Below are positions 37,422 through 49,328 of a stretch of DNA of 64,000 bases, piece by piece. A model generated the notes under the pieces. The model was not told the DNA's origin. It did no database searches and was given only the letters and a program-made list of their open reading frames with translations. This DNA comes from Argopecten irradians (taxonomy: Eukaryota; Mollusca; Bivalvia; Pectinida; Pectinidae). The position numbers were made by a program, and so were the translations under genes. Numbering within the stretch: position 1 is the stretch's first letter; the number at the start of each line of letters is the position of its first letter. The stretch covers positions 20,151,255 through 20,215,254 of the forward strand of contig NC_091138.1 in NCBI RefSeq assembly GCF_041381155.1, given 5' to 3'.

Positions 37422-37947
37422 ACAAACGATATTCTAATCATTTAGATTGGATAAAATCTAGGCTATACTCGATTATAAAGCTACCATCTACACAAACAGG
37501 AAGCATCTTACTAAGAAGCGACTCGAGGCTCTCGCCTTCGACGGCCATCTTGAAAACAAACCAGTCACGGGATTTCCCGAAGTTTTCCGTCGTCTGCTTT
37601 CTATAGTCTGTTTCGAATAATATATAAGTTAGGATTGAAAAATGTAACTACAGACATGGGCCGCCTTCACGGTTTATGCGGTTTGACTGAGTTGTTTCCA
37701 GACGACCCTTGACAAAGCCCTCATATGCTTCTATCATAAACTGCAGGGTTCGTCAGGATTTACGCTTGAAATAAAGGCTTTCATATATAATTACTAACGG
37801 TCGAACGGTTGTTCCGTATAAACGAAAACGGCCAGCATGACCGCCTCTTTCATTTTTATCTTGATTTATTTAAGCATTAAATTGCCATCTTGGGGGAATT
37901 ATGGTCCTATATTTCTCCCAGGATTGCAGACAAATTGAATAACGCGC
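37422..37947. repeat. Tandem duplication unit 2 with GGA exon 1b and promoter
   Basis: Second copy of the 526-bp unit. Three bases (gtt) separate it from unit 1. Near identity over non-coding DNA indicates a very recent duplication, or two alleles placed side by side by assembly. Confidence 0.93.
37512..37548 (-). other. GGA: Alternative GGA exon 1b, identical coding sequence
   Basis: The 37-base first coding exon encodes MAVEGESLESLL plus one base and ends in the same donor (A|gtaagatg) as exon 1 at 36983-37019. Splicing to exon 2 at 36330 would give an identical protein, so the two copies can only differ in 5' UTR or expression. Confidence 0.75.
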
Positions 37948-38613
37948 TTTAGCGCATTATGATAAATTTTACCCTTATTTTCATGTTTAGATAGAGATGA
38001 TAAGCAACAGGAAAGACAGCGACATGTAAATATTGTCACAGTTACTATAGAACAGTTATTGTAAATTTGTAATGTTAACTGAAAATTCTGTATCACATAT
38101 TTCAAAAGTGTATCAATTCGGGAAGCGTGACGTTAGGGCCATATGACATACTGTATTTGGACCCACCGGGTTTTTATATTTGACGTTTTTGGAGTCTAGA
38201 TTAAAAAATAGGTAAAAATCACACCGTAGTGTATATTTTTCTAGATCCTCAAAAAGCCTATGGCGGATAATCAGATGGGTCCGGCCAAATTATATAAATT
38301 GTAACTGCACGAACTTATCCCTGTGGCATATATATATAAGATATCCGACTTCAGACAACCATGATTTTATTTGGAATATTCAACTATATAGTCTTCCCCA
38401 TCAGTCTAATCATAAAAAAGTAAAGACAGATAAAGAACGAGGCTCCCTATATCAGAAATATCCTGGTTATACATTTATACACTGCATGTAGAATTTATAA
38501 GCGTTAAAACCACACCACACGATTGGATCTTGTATAACTTTATAACGATTATAAAATCGAAAGCGGTTAATCGAAAGTGGTTGCTTTTGAGGACTACATG
38601 GAAAGTCGTCCAA

Positions 38614-38645
<32 letters not shown>

Positions 38646-39385
38646 CATTGGCAAGAACAAGGTTTTCGATTATACGGTTTGAATGGTATGATCTGGCTGA
38701 AAGACGGATCTGGGGATTTTATATTGTGTTAAAAAGAGCCTTGACAAAGCCGCTCTCTCAGGCCTGTATCTAGATCTATTTGAGATAACGACTTTAAAAA
38801 CGGTCGAACCGAAGACGACCCTATAGTGTTAAGTCGGTTAAATAAACCCGTTTTATTACATTTATTAAAAACCACAACGGAAAGAGCAATGCATGCGTAT
38901 CCTTTATATTGTGTGCGTGTAAGTAAGAACTTTAACATAGTTTTTTTTAAGTGAGCACATGTTTATTTGCACAGTGAAAGGTAAAACAAGAAGAATTCTA
39001 CAAACACTGTACATGTATACCAGTATTAGACTTTTTTCTGTAAGCATCTTGCACCAGAAGTTTCTGACAATACTAGTAATGATTTTCGTAGCTGAGAAAT
39101 TTAGAAGAGCGCTAGCAGTTATTGTGTCTTGTAAATGAGTTCATACAAAGGAAATTAACTAGAATGCCGATTTAAGAAAAGATACAAAATTATGTAGATT
39201 TGTAGGTCAAGTTTTCTGGTTGATATCAATTCAACTATAACTGTAAACCATTGAAAGACATGTATCTACATTATCATAAGAGTAAAAACAGAAGTAAATA
39301 TGTCCTTTCCTTTTTTAAAAAGGATTAAAATTGCATACTGACGATCATGAATCGGTGCGGCATCGTTTGACCATAATCGTGATTG
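37948..39385. other. Intergenic region between GGA and the EF-hand/WD40 gene
   Basis: No gene is seen. A degenerate foldback-type element copy occupies about 38655-38880 (ttttcgattatacggtttga and aaagagccttgacaaagcc shared with 1207-2984). A poly-A tract of about 26 A lies at 38618-38644. The rest is ordinary AT-rich DNA. Confidence 0.45.
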
Positions 39386-39393
39386 TGACGTCA
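39386..39393 (+). promoter_or_regulatory. Palindromic CRE-like site
   Basis: TGACGTCA, a full CREB/ATF-type palindrome, lies 105 bp upstream of the ATG at 39498. A half-like gacgtcat follows at 39411. The motif is short, so chance occurrence is possible. Confidence 0.4.
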
Positions 39394-39423
39394 TAATACA
39401 CCCAGGTTAAGACGTCATTCCAA

Positions 39424-39437
39424 CATGCCATGACAAC
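39424..39437 (+). promoter_or_regulatory. Candidate RFX X-box
   Basis: CATGCCATGACAAC matches the RFX X-box consensus GTTGCCATGGCAAC at 11 of 14 positions and sits 61 bp upstream of the start codon. RFX factors drive cilium genes in animals; this would suit an axonemal role for the downstream gene, which is inference. Confidence 0.4.
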
Positions 39438-39497
39438 AGACAAAATGGAGACGTTGAGGCCGCGATACTCTGACCGTCGTCTGTAAGTCAGTTCAAG

Positions 39498-42400
39498 ATG
39501 TCCTCAGCAGAGCCCGTTCTTCCGCCAGAACTGAACCCTGCTCTAAGGCGGAGGAGGGAGTCGCGATACTACAGACAAAGTATTTTGATACCACACACGG
39601 GCTCGAAGAGTGGTCTAAAGTTACCTAGAATCCACTCGGTAGCTAAAGGGACTTCGTCACAAAGATCGGTAAGGAGACTCGACGACGAAAGTGCATATAC
39701 TGATATAGAGAAATCAAAGGGAAATTCAAAACATAATAAGGAGGATTTCAATCCGGATAAAATCGCGGCAGAAATAAAATATGCGAGATTGCAAGAAATA
39801 TTCGAGAAAGCGGATACAGATGAAGAAGCTGGATTGGAACCTGAGGAATTCAGATCTGCCATAAAAAATACAGTTGGCGTCAATCTAACTGAGGAAGAAA
39901 TAGAAACGTTGTTTATGAAAGTGGATGCCAACTGTGACGGAGTAGTCGATTGGGAGGAATATGTCACGTACAATCTCATGGAATACCAAGAAAAGAACCA
40001 AATGATAGAAATGATGAGAGAGAAACCATTTCCGGTAGAAACCCGAGACGTTCCCTCCAGACATCGCGATGTTATAGTTCGGATAGCGTTTCTTCCGTCT
40101 ATACAGAAACGTGCCGTACCTAAGGATTCGATAGATTATTCAAACGGTCGATATGTCACTCTAAGCAAGGAAGGCATCCTGATATTTTGGACGTTGAAAA
40201 TGAAGCGTATCCGCAGTTTCAATACACATTCAGGCATGGACCGTGCCACGCAGCCATGGCTGACCGATATGGTTTGTATGTACAATGTGAATATGATAGC
40301 TGTCACATCCACCGATCGCGATATCATCATCTTCGATCTTCAGGCAAATAAATTCATCAAGAAATACCACATAGTGGGAATTGAGAACTGTATAACGACA
40401 ATGTACTTTTGGGCTAACATGCGAGACTTGAACTACGCAGTTCTGCTGTGGGGAGATACCGCAGGAAACACATTTGCTGTCAAGTTTGACTCGTCATTGC
40501 GGGGAGGTCCTTTCGGAGCAGTCGCGGGTAAAGATTTGTACAAGAAAGTCAGTTTACCGGAAGTGATAAGAGGATTTTTTATTGGAGCGAGAGCATACAA
40601 ATTCAATCGTGTTCACGATGATTGGGTTTCTCAGATCGGTTACATTCCAGAGTTAGACTGTGTTGTGTCGTGCTGCCAAAGCACTAACAATTCCCTTTAC
40701 CTAGCAGACATAGAAAAGAAGAAGATTTCTTCTGTGTTCAAGGTCAACAAGGGAATTCTGAGTTTTGACTACTGTCCCCACAACAACATCATAGTTACCG
40801 GTGGCATGGACTACCTTGTCCGTGTGTGGAACCCGTATGTCAACAGCAAGGCCATTGTGGTATTGAAAGGACACTCGAAACCGATAACGCACGTGATCAT
40901 CAACTCGTCCAAGAACCAGATTTTCAGTATCGACAAAGGCAAGAGTATCCGCGTCTTCGACATGAAGGACCAGACATGCATTCAGCAACTAAGCGGGCGA
41001 GTTGTAAAGCTGGGCCCGTTTTCGATTTCCACCATCTGCTTCAACCCCGTAACGCAGACACTTCTACTGGGCACCAACCAGATAGCAATGCTGGAGAAGC
41101 ATTTTGAAGAAGAAAACAGAATAGAAGTGACTTCACACAACAAGCCAATATTCGCAGCTCTCTATAACAGAACATTCCGATTCGTGGTGAGTGCATGTTA
41201 TGATTCGGTCGTTAGCGTATGGGATGTGAGAACTGGAGAAAAGGTCATGCAGTTCATAAACGCCCATAAACGCACAGAAAGAGGGGTTGATATACCGATC
41301 GAAATTTCAGCTATGACATTTGACGGTCCAGAAAGACGACTCATCACCGGAGCACGAGACGGCAGCGTCAAGGTTTGGAACTTCAATAATGGCGCTTGTT
41401 TGCAGACCTTCAATATTCCAGGAGGTCTAGATGTGACAGGTCTCGTGAGCACGCGACATCGTATCTATGTCACGGGTTGGAGTCGTGCTGTATATGTTTA
41501 CATCGACGGAGGCGGTGAAGAGTACCGTAAAGAATGGAAGGTCAAACACAATGAAGACATTATTTGCATGTCGTACACTGGACCAAACATCATAGCAACA
41601 GGATCATATGACGGAGATATTGTTATATGGTCACGTGATACAGGTCAGGCATACTGCACTTTAAATGCATTCAAGGGCACAAAGCCGTCTACAGAAAACA
41701 ACAAGAAATTCAAATATACGAAAGACGAAGAAGAGGAAAAGAAATTTTACATTATCGAAGAAGATGCAGACGACGGTGCAGGGAAACTGAAATCTAAGCA
41801 GCGTTCCTCCATGAAGGGCATCAGAGCAGGCGTTGGACTTCTGAGCAAGGTACGCGATAATAATAGTAGAAACGGAAGCAGACTTTCGAAGCAGTTCTGT
41901 CGGACGGAAACGCCTTGTGATCACCCCCTTCTACCACTATTTGACGAGCAGTTCTACTCTCCAACTCCTAACTCCGACCAACCAGCACCCAATACTGGCC
42001 GGGCTGGTTATGACGAAATCTGTAAAAGCTACGAGGCAGCTGTAGAAAAGATGATTTTCTTGGAAAGTAGGGATAATCTTGATAAGGAAACCGCCGTCCT
42101 TTTCTGCAGCGGTGCAGAAGGATGGGTTAGAGCGTGGTCAATGCATCACGAGGGAGGTCTTTTGGGCCAGTTCAACGCTGCACAGAAAGTGGGAGAGGGT
42201 GTCCATGCAATTGCTACGGACAGAGAGAATAAATACCTGATAACAGCAGACACCATCGGGTATCTTAAAGTCTGGGACATTACCGAATATTGCATCAAGG
42301 ACAGACATACGCCACATCAGCGCGCCGCGCGATGGAAGGAATTATTCGAGATCTTCATCTTTATGTCAATTGAGGGACACAACCCGAGAGTAACCCCTTC

Positions 42401-43996
42401 TAGCTTCAACTCCAAAGAACCGCGACCAGAAGGTATACTTAACAGACCACCGCCATTAAATAGCAATCCTAGGAGAACTGTACAGTGGCCCCTTCTTGTG
42501 AATTCCTTCAAGGTCCACGCAAAGGTAGTCAACAGTGTCGTCTTTATTGACGAATTTCAGTTCATTTGTACTTGCAGTGCTGACTGCTCGATACGACTGT
42601 GGACACTAAGTGGCCAATATATTGGAACATTCGGAGAAAGGTGGGGTCCACTGAAACCTACCTTAACGCCAAAGATATCGGAGGAAAACTCGCGGATTCC
42701 GAGAGATCTGAAGCGAACTGGCTCTGCCAGAACTTTGAAGGTGTTAAACCAAGGTAAAGCACCTAAATGGAGGAATCTACTGGTAAAAATGAGAAAAGTT
42801 GGAATACCGCGCGTAGAAACACAAGTTGAAGAGCAAGCTGTCCAAGAAGAAGTTCAATTCCAAGACGATTTGGTAGAGAAAAAACTCAATTCAAGTGCCA
42901 TATTAGGAAAATCGTACAAACGAAAAACCCGCCACAAGCTTCCTCCATCTCTGCCAAAGATGATAGAGACATCTTCTTCGGTAAGTAGAGTAGTTATCTT
43001 ACTAATTAGTGATCGGTAAGTGCTTTTGATACTTCAATATGCGTAAGGCAAACAGTAACAGCATCATCAATTATCTGCCCCTTCTTAAACGTTGGACGCT
43101 AGTTCCATTGATACACTTAAGCACTGATGTCAGCTATTTTTTTTTTTACTTCATCGGGGTATGAAAGAAATTTTGTTTGGAAACTTTGTGAATCCGCATA
43201 GCAGATTCTTACAAAGGTTCGCAGACAAAATTTATTTCATTACACGATGAAGTTAAAAATAGTTACATCAATACTTATAATTGATTTTTCGGGCTACTTG
43301 ATAACATAAATACTTTTAATTTATGATTACGAGTCCATTGATTTTCCAAAGGATTATGGTTTTTTTCTTAACAAATACGCAACGTCGACGTCCCTTTTTT
43401 AACGTTATATATGATAACGTAGGGTTTTCTCACCGCTGAAAAAATCATCTGCCAATCAGAAAGTAAATGAAAACAGAATGATCCATAGTCCGCTGGTCTT
43501 TTATAACACATTTATTCTCTCATGATCATGGATGTTGTCGTCAAATACAATGTCATCTAGGATGGAAATCGTGCAATTGTTATTTTGTAACGTAAACATT
43601 TAAGTTAGAATAATAAACTAATGGTAATTTTTGTTTCAGTTGGCCGTGTTCCATTCCTTACCTTTTGTGGAGTTATCACCCGTGGACCAATATCAACCTA
43701 CGGATGACATGAAAGTAAGAAAATATGGCGCTAATGTACGAGACAAAATGCGCGGAGTGAAGAGGAAAGAAACTCATCCACCTGCTCTCGTCACAGTTGT
43801 CAATAAAATAACTACCAGCGGAAATAAGGTGCCCTCTCCTCGGTACCATGTGAAACCAAGTAGGGTAAAGAAACTCTACAATCACATGCAGGACAAATTG
43901 TCGGATCCTAATGCGAATTTCTCATCCAGCCCGATTATGTCTGATGTGAAACTTGAGGTGTCGAAAACGTCTTTGGATTCAGAATCAAGTTCATGA
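39498..43996 (+). CDS. EF-hand and WD40-repeat protein (WDR49/EFCAB8/WDY-like)
   Basis: Exons 39498-42980 and 43640-43996 join in phase 0 (donor cg|gtaagt, acceptor tttcag|ttg) to give 1279 codons. Residues ~95-160 form an EF-hand pair: loop D106-E117 (DTDEEAGLEPEE) and canonical loop D143-E154 (DANCDGVVDWEE). Residues ~190-1080 hold many WD40 repeats, seen as GGMDYLVRVWNPY, SACYDSVVSVWDVRTGE, TGARDGSVKVWNF, ATGSYDGDIVIWSRDTG and CSADCSIRLWTLSG. The tail is Lys/Arg-rich. This domain order and length fit the WDR49/EFCAB8 group, of which Drosophila WDY is a member; a ciliary or sperm role is known or suspected for that group. A probable calcium-responsive scaffold. There are no membrane segments. 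The very long first exon contrasts with the 50-230-bp exons of its neighbours. Which paralogue it is I cannot say. Confidence 0.85.
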
Positions 43997-44324
43997 AATT
44001 TTAATTCATTGACCAAATGATCTAGCACCGTGAATTGTTGGTGTCTGTTCATATATATGCTATGCTTTTACGGAAACTTTTGAATGAATTTTATAGGTCT
44101 ACAATTTTTATAAGACTTATATGTTATTTCTAAGTTTGATAAAAGGCACATCTAAATATTTTATCATTTTATATAACCATTTACATGCAGATGTTTTATA
44201 AAGCATATTACTGACTTATTTATACTTTATCTTTGCTTTATTTATAATGAAGTTTATATATACATGTATGCATATCAATTATATAAATAGTGTCTTATAA
44301 GGGTAGTTCGTGGTGTTTTTCCCC

Positions 44325-45660
44325 ATTTTTAGGTCACCTGACCATAGGTCATGGTGACCTATTGCGATAGCCTTTTGACCGTCGTGCGTCATCCGTCGTG
44401 CGTTAACTTTTTGTTGTGAACACGATAATTTGAGTAAATGTTAACCTAGATTGATGAAACTTTGTATGTAGCTTAATATTAACAAGATCTCGGACGTCTT
44501 TGAGTTTCAGGGTTGCTGGGTCAAGTTCAAGGTCACTGCTACTATTTTTAGAAAATCCCTATCAGCACTCTAGCGGCTTCATTCCTTGAGTGATTTTGAT
44601 CACACTTCACACATAGACAAAAGATCATAATATCTCGGACAAGTTTGAGTGTGAAGATTGCCAGACAAAGGTCACTGTTAATATTTTTAGATAATTTCTT
44701 TGTCAGCACTCTAGCGGCTTCATTCCTTGAGTTATTTTGATCAAATTGATCAAAACTGCACACAAATACAAAGGACTGAAAAAGTTTGAGTTTCAAGGTG
44801 GCAGGGTCAAGGTCAAGGTCACCGTTACTATTCTTAGAAAATCCTTTTCAGTGCTCTAGCGGCTTCATTCCTTGAGTGATTTTGATCAAACTTCACACAA
44901 ATTTAAAGGACCATAATATTTTCGACAAGATACAGTTTCAGGATTGCCAGGTCAAGGTCAAGGTCACTGTTACTATTTTTAGGTCACCTGACCATACGTC
45001 ATAGTGACCTACTGCAATAGCCTATTGTCCATCGTGCGTTAACTTTACTTTGTGAACATGATGACTTGAGTAAATGTTAACCGAGGTTGATGAAACTTTG
45101 TATGTAGCCTTATATCAACAAGATTTCGTACGAGTTCAAAAATGGGAATAATTCGACAGTAACGTAAAAGTTATTGCCTTTTGTTCTAATTTTATCATTG
45201 TGCTTGTGAACAAGATAACTTTGGTAAATGTGAACTGATTTTGATAAAACTCTGTATGTAGCCTTATATCAACAAGATCTAGGATGAGTTTGAAAAAGGG
45301 AATTTTTCGACGGTAACTATATTATAGAGTTCATGTCCTTTGTAATAATGCTATTATTGGACCTTGTGTTCTAAAGATATTGTGGTGCTTTATCAGAATT
45401 GTGAATTTTATAACCCTTGGCCTCTTTGTTTGCCCCTGGGGAGGAGGCTAAGTTTGCTATAGTTTATATTGAATACTTCTTGGGTATATTTTGTTTATTT
45501 TCTACTGGAAATTGTTCAAACTTTTGATTAACATTATAACCACAAGAGGACATTTTGCTATTATGTCATTTTGACCATGTCTCATCCCCAAAGGCTGAGG
45601 GATGGAACCCAGTGGGGTCCAAATGGCTTAAATTTTTAGGTCACCTGACCATAGGATGAT
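44325..45660 (+). repeat. Interspersed repeats with aggtcacctgacc hairpins
   Basis: Three starts of one family occur at about 44331, 44978 and 45637, each with taggtcacctgaccata; the first two complete a hairpin (aggtcacc...ggtgacct). The first is followed by a gaccgtcgtgcgtcatccgt run. Then come about 125-150-bp core units with tctagcggcttcattccttg (44567, 44709, 44857) and ggtcaaggtcaaggtcac. The architecture again recalls pearl/MINE elements. No coding capacity. Confidence 0.55.
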
Positions 45661-45845
45661 AAAATTAGAAAGAAAAATAACAACCATATGTCAGTTATGA
45701 TAAATTGTTCCAGTATGCAAATTCATCCAAGACCTCATTGCATACAGAGTTTCATCAACATCAGTTCATATTTACTTCAGCTTCTGTGTTGAATACAGGA
45801 GGGAAAAAATAACACACCATCTGTTAAAGTCCCTTATAGCTATTA

Positions 45846-46500
45846 TGTTGGCCCTTAAAGGCCCTCTGCCTTTCCGAAACGGCTTTTAATTTTTAAAATG
45901 GGAATATAAAACGATATCGATAATTTTGTAGAGTCGCAAAAGTTATTAACTTACCGTTAATACTACACGTATCATCACCTTCTGAACAATTTGATTAAAA
46001 TAAATAAAATTTTAATTTTCATAACGCGGGTCGTCTTATGTTTCCCGCCGTCGTCCTAAATACCGCGCGGTAGTTGATTATCACTACGTCAGACGGCAAA
46101 ACAGCGAAATGACTCTCCACCGTTATCATATATTACACAGAAAATCTTGCAGATGTTTGGTGTTGTAAGCTCATCTTAGGCCATCGGTATATATTTTCTT
46201 ATTTAATTAATGTTTTTAAGAAACCTTTATGTTTTGCTCCCGAAAAGTAGTGGGCCTTTAAAGGCCCATTACCTTTCCGGAGCAAAATATAAAGGTTTAT
46301 AAAGGTTTCTTAAAAAACATTAATAACATCAGAAAATGCGTACCGATGGCCTAAAATAAGGTTACGACACCAAACATATGCAAGATTTCCTGCGTAATAT
46401 ATGAAAACAGTGGAGAGTAAATTCGCTGTTTTGCCGTCTGGCGCAGTGATAGTCAATGACCGCGCGGTATTTAGGACGACGGCGGGAACATAGAGGCCGT
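45846..46500. mobile_element. Head-to-head pair of TTAAAGGCC MITEs forming a large palindrome
   Basis: The left copy starts near 45848 (ttaaaggccctctgcctttc) and ends with gtagtgggcctttaa near 46260. From there the right copy runs in the opposite sense (aggcccattacctttccgga). The arms match over about 240 bp around 46258; for example gtcgtcctaaataccgcgcg near 46051 is the inverse of cgcgcggtatttaggacgac near 46461. TTAA target and AGG ends suggest a Kolobok/T2-like MITE. The right copy is truncated near 46500. Confidence 0.7.
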
Positions 46501-46794
46501 CCATTTGGCTTAAACAAATGCGATGCTATTGTGACAGTAAACACAGCCTTTAATACCGAGAGTTTCAACATTATACTATCTTGTACGTACAAGATAGTAA
46601 AATCCGTGACACTATATCCTATATGGAATAAACTATTGATTGCGCATGCACCAAAAGCAAAATGAATTATATCATATTATTTTTTGTGTTAATTAGACAT
46701 ATATACACAATTAAACACAATTGTTCAATTAATAATGAGTATCGTTTATGCTCTGTCGGCAGTGGAGCATCTTTAACGTGCCAACCCAATACTA

Positions 46795-46955
46795 TTGCAG
46801 GTGTTGCGTGCAAACGCAAAAATTACTGCACTTGAACGAAATGTTTAAACACAAAAACACACGTTCGCACGCAATATTACGTTCACGCGCAATAGTTCTT
46901 GCGTTCGCAAACAACGTTATTCACGCGCAAAAGTATTGCATTCGAACTTAATATT
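46795..46955. repeat. Degenerate short tandem repeats rich in cgttcgc/cgcgcaa
   Basis: Roughly six copies of a 25-bp-like motif (acgttcgcacgcaatatt, acgttcacgcgcaatagttc, gcgttcgcaaacaacgttat) occur. The copies are poorly conserved. No gene is seen. Confidence 0.5.
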
Positions 46956-47414
46956 ATAAGGTATGCTATGATTTTTCTCTATTCTCGTTGGTTAATACAT
47001 AGTCACGTGAGGTTCGATACTGATATAGTATACATGTATCGTCGTCCTAGGCCTGTCAACATCGTTCTTTCTGTAACATATAAATCGATAATTCTGTTGA
47101 CAATTGTCAAAGAAACTACATAGGTGTAGAATCTAACACGATGTCATTATTTTAAATTCTACCAAGGTGTTATAACACCATATGGACCTCAACAAATGTC
47201 CATAATTGATAGATATTTTCTTTTTGCAGTCCTTTTCCAGCCAACGCAGTCAGTGGCGTAGGAAGATGAAACGTAATGGGGGGCAAAGGTCCTCAATATT
47301 TTGTAACCCCCCCCCCCCTCGCCGCACCTACAGGAGGAGATTAATTCAACACACAATCATATATACTTTATATACTTTTTTCATATATCATTAAATATAA
47401 TCCTTGAACACATT

Positions 47415-47815
47415 TATAGACAGTGGGGTGCTAAAAGGAAATTAACGAATACGCAAATTGGCCAAATTAGCGTGTGAGCGCCGAAGGCGCGAGATTTTGG
47501 GGTCTGGGGGTCGACTCCGGGAAAAATATTACGATTTAGAATGGCTGAGATGAGTTTTACAATGTATTTTGATGATTTTGCGAGCGCCCGAAAGCGCGTG
47601 ATTTTGGTGTTTGAGGGATTCGGGGGTCTCACCCGGGAAAAATATTACGATTTAGAATGGCTAAGATGAGTTTTATGATGCATTTTGATGAATTTGCGAG
47701 CGCCCGAAGGTGCAAGATTTTGGTGTTTGGGGGGTCCGGGGGTCTCCCCCGAGAAAAAAAATACGATTTAGAATTGCTGAGATGAGTTTTACGATGTATT
47801 TTAATGATTTTAAAG
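47415..47815. repeat. Tandem repeat of about 120 bp, three copies
   Basis: Units share gagcgcccgaa-g-gcg, gattttggtgtttg, gggaaaaatattacgattta and gaatggctgagatgagtttt. They start near 47475, 47580 and 47695. Protein frames across the unit are repeat artefacts. Confidence 0.7.
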
Positions 47816-48237
47816 CGTTCTTACCATGGTAATTTTTCGATTTAAAGTAACCTGCATTTAGAAATGATAATTGTGATAATTGTGTCGTCATATCATAGTG
47901 CAACCCTGCTCGATCTGAACATACCGGCTTCACACCATTGTTTTGTAACTTAAAATAATAATGAATTAATTGTCTTGTCAAGACATATAAACAAAGTAAT
48001 CTTTTAAGAGACATTTTTTGAAATACAAATGTAGTACGTAGAATCCCTTAATGGACATTTTTAGTGTAGTTCATGTGTATTGAATTTCTACTATTAAAGG
48101 TTTGAACATTATGTGCTTGAACGTTTTAGGAAATGCGCCGCGCAGCGGAATTTTTTTTAGAATGAAGTACGAAAAAAGTGCAGGAGGACCCTTTTTTCTT
48201 TCAAATATGTATTTTTAGAACATTTCAGTCGGCGAAA

Positions 48238-48345
48238 ATGGGGGGGGGGGGGGGGGGGCAAAAAAAAGACATGTTTGCCCCCCCCCCCGTCCTGGGGAAC
48301 GGGGGGGGGGGCAACTCCCGCCCCCCCCCCCCCCCCCCCCCCCGC
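48238..48345. repeat. Poly-G and poly-C runs
   Basis: The block holds runs of 18 and 12 G and of 10 and 20 C within about 105 bp (48240-48343), with a smaller C run at 47308. Runs of this type can form G-quadruplex or triplex DNA and are prone to sequencing error, so exact lengths should not be trusted. Confidence 0.8.
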
Positions 48346-49328
48346 TTCTTACGCCCCTGGCAGTATATAGCTCCACCGCCGACAGAGCAAAAACGATAAT
48401 CATCTGAACAAAAACCTGAAGTTGAATTGTGTAAAAATGTGTCCTATTAAAACAAAAGTACATACAAAATGATTTTGCTCTTGCTGAATGAAGCTGTAAT
48501 CATGTTCCCTCTCAGGTAATCCCTATCACATCCACTCTGCACTCCTACATGACCTAATTTCGTGAACTTTCCTTAACTTTTATGAATATTCATGAAACTG
48601 GGGCCAGACCACCTTGACCTTTTGTTTTTGATCTTTTAGTCAAACAAGAATAAATAAGAAATATAAGAAGTTATCTCCCTTGTCTTTTCAGTCGCAGAAG
48701 CTGTTTTATGAAACAGACTATATTTTGTAAGGACATAAGCAGCACTAAATAATAATTTGCAAGAACGTAAGCGGCATCACCTGGGAACAAAATAATAAAC
48801 AACATATCGATTTTGTTATATTATCGTGGATTATTGGATTAGGACACTTCCGGAACTTGGTGTGAATATTGTGTAAGTGCTCAACATTATCATTTTTTCA
48901 CTTTAGAATAATAAATCAATGCTGAATTATGCCAATACACGACGAAGGTAAAATATGCAGATCCATGAACACGGGTCCCTTTGCTAACCTGTTAAATCCT
49001 TAAGTTAGACATACTGGCGATACCTGTAACTCACATGTCCTGGCACTGACAAGTGTCTATTGGTCGTTTGGTACTGTAATTAATCCGACGATCATCATTA
49101 TTGCATAGGAAACTTATACAAATAATGACTAAGCTTAGGCCTACAGATGTATTTACAGCAGATTTAGGCTACCTGCAGCATGAGCTACAAAGATGTACAT
49201 TACAATCCATGGATTTGACTGGTGCTTGTACTCACTAGTATGGAGGTTGTATATTGTTGTAGATATAATAAGGTGGGGTACCTACATGTAGCTACTGTTG
49301 TAACGGAAAAATATAATTCACTTTTGAC

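Noticed and set aside
38618-38644. Poly-A tract as the tail of a retrocopied gene
   Set aside because: It lies upstream of the EF-hand/WD40 gene, not at its 3' end, and no gene-like sequence precedes it.
39569-42532. Minus-strand frames of 64-136 codons
   Set aside because: Shadows of the EF-hand/WD40 exon; the plus frame has WD40 and EF-hand motifs throughout.
48178-48463. Pro/Gly-rich frames on both strands
   Set aside because: Translations of poly-C and poly-G runs.
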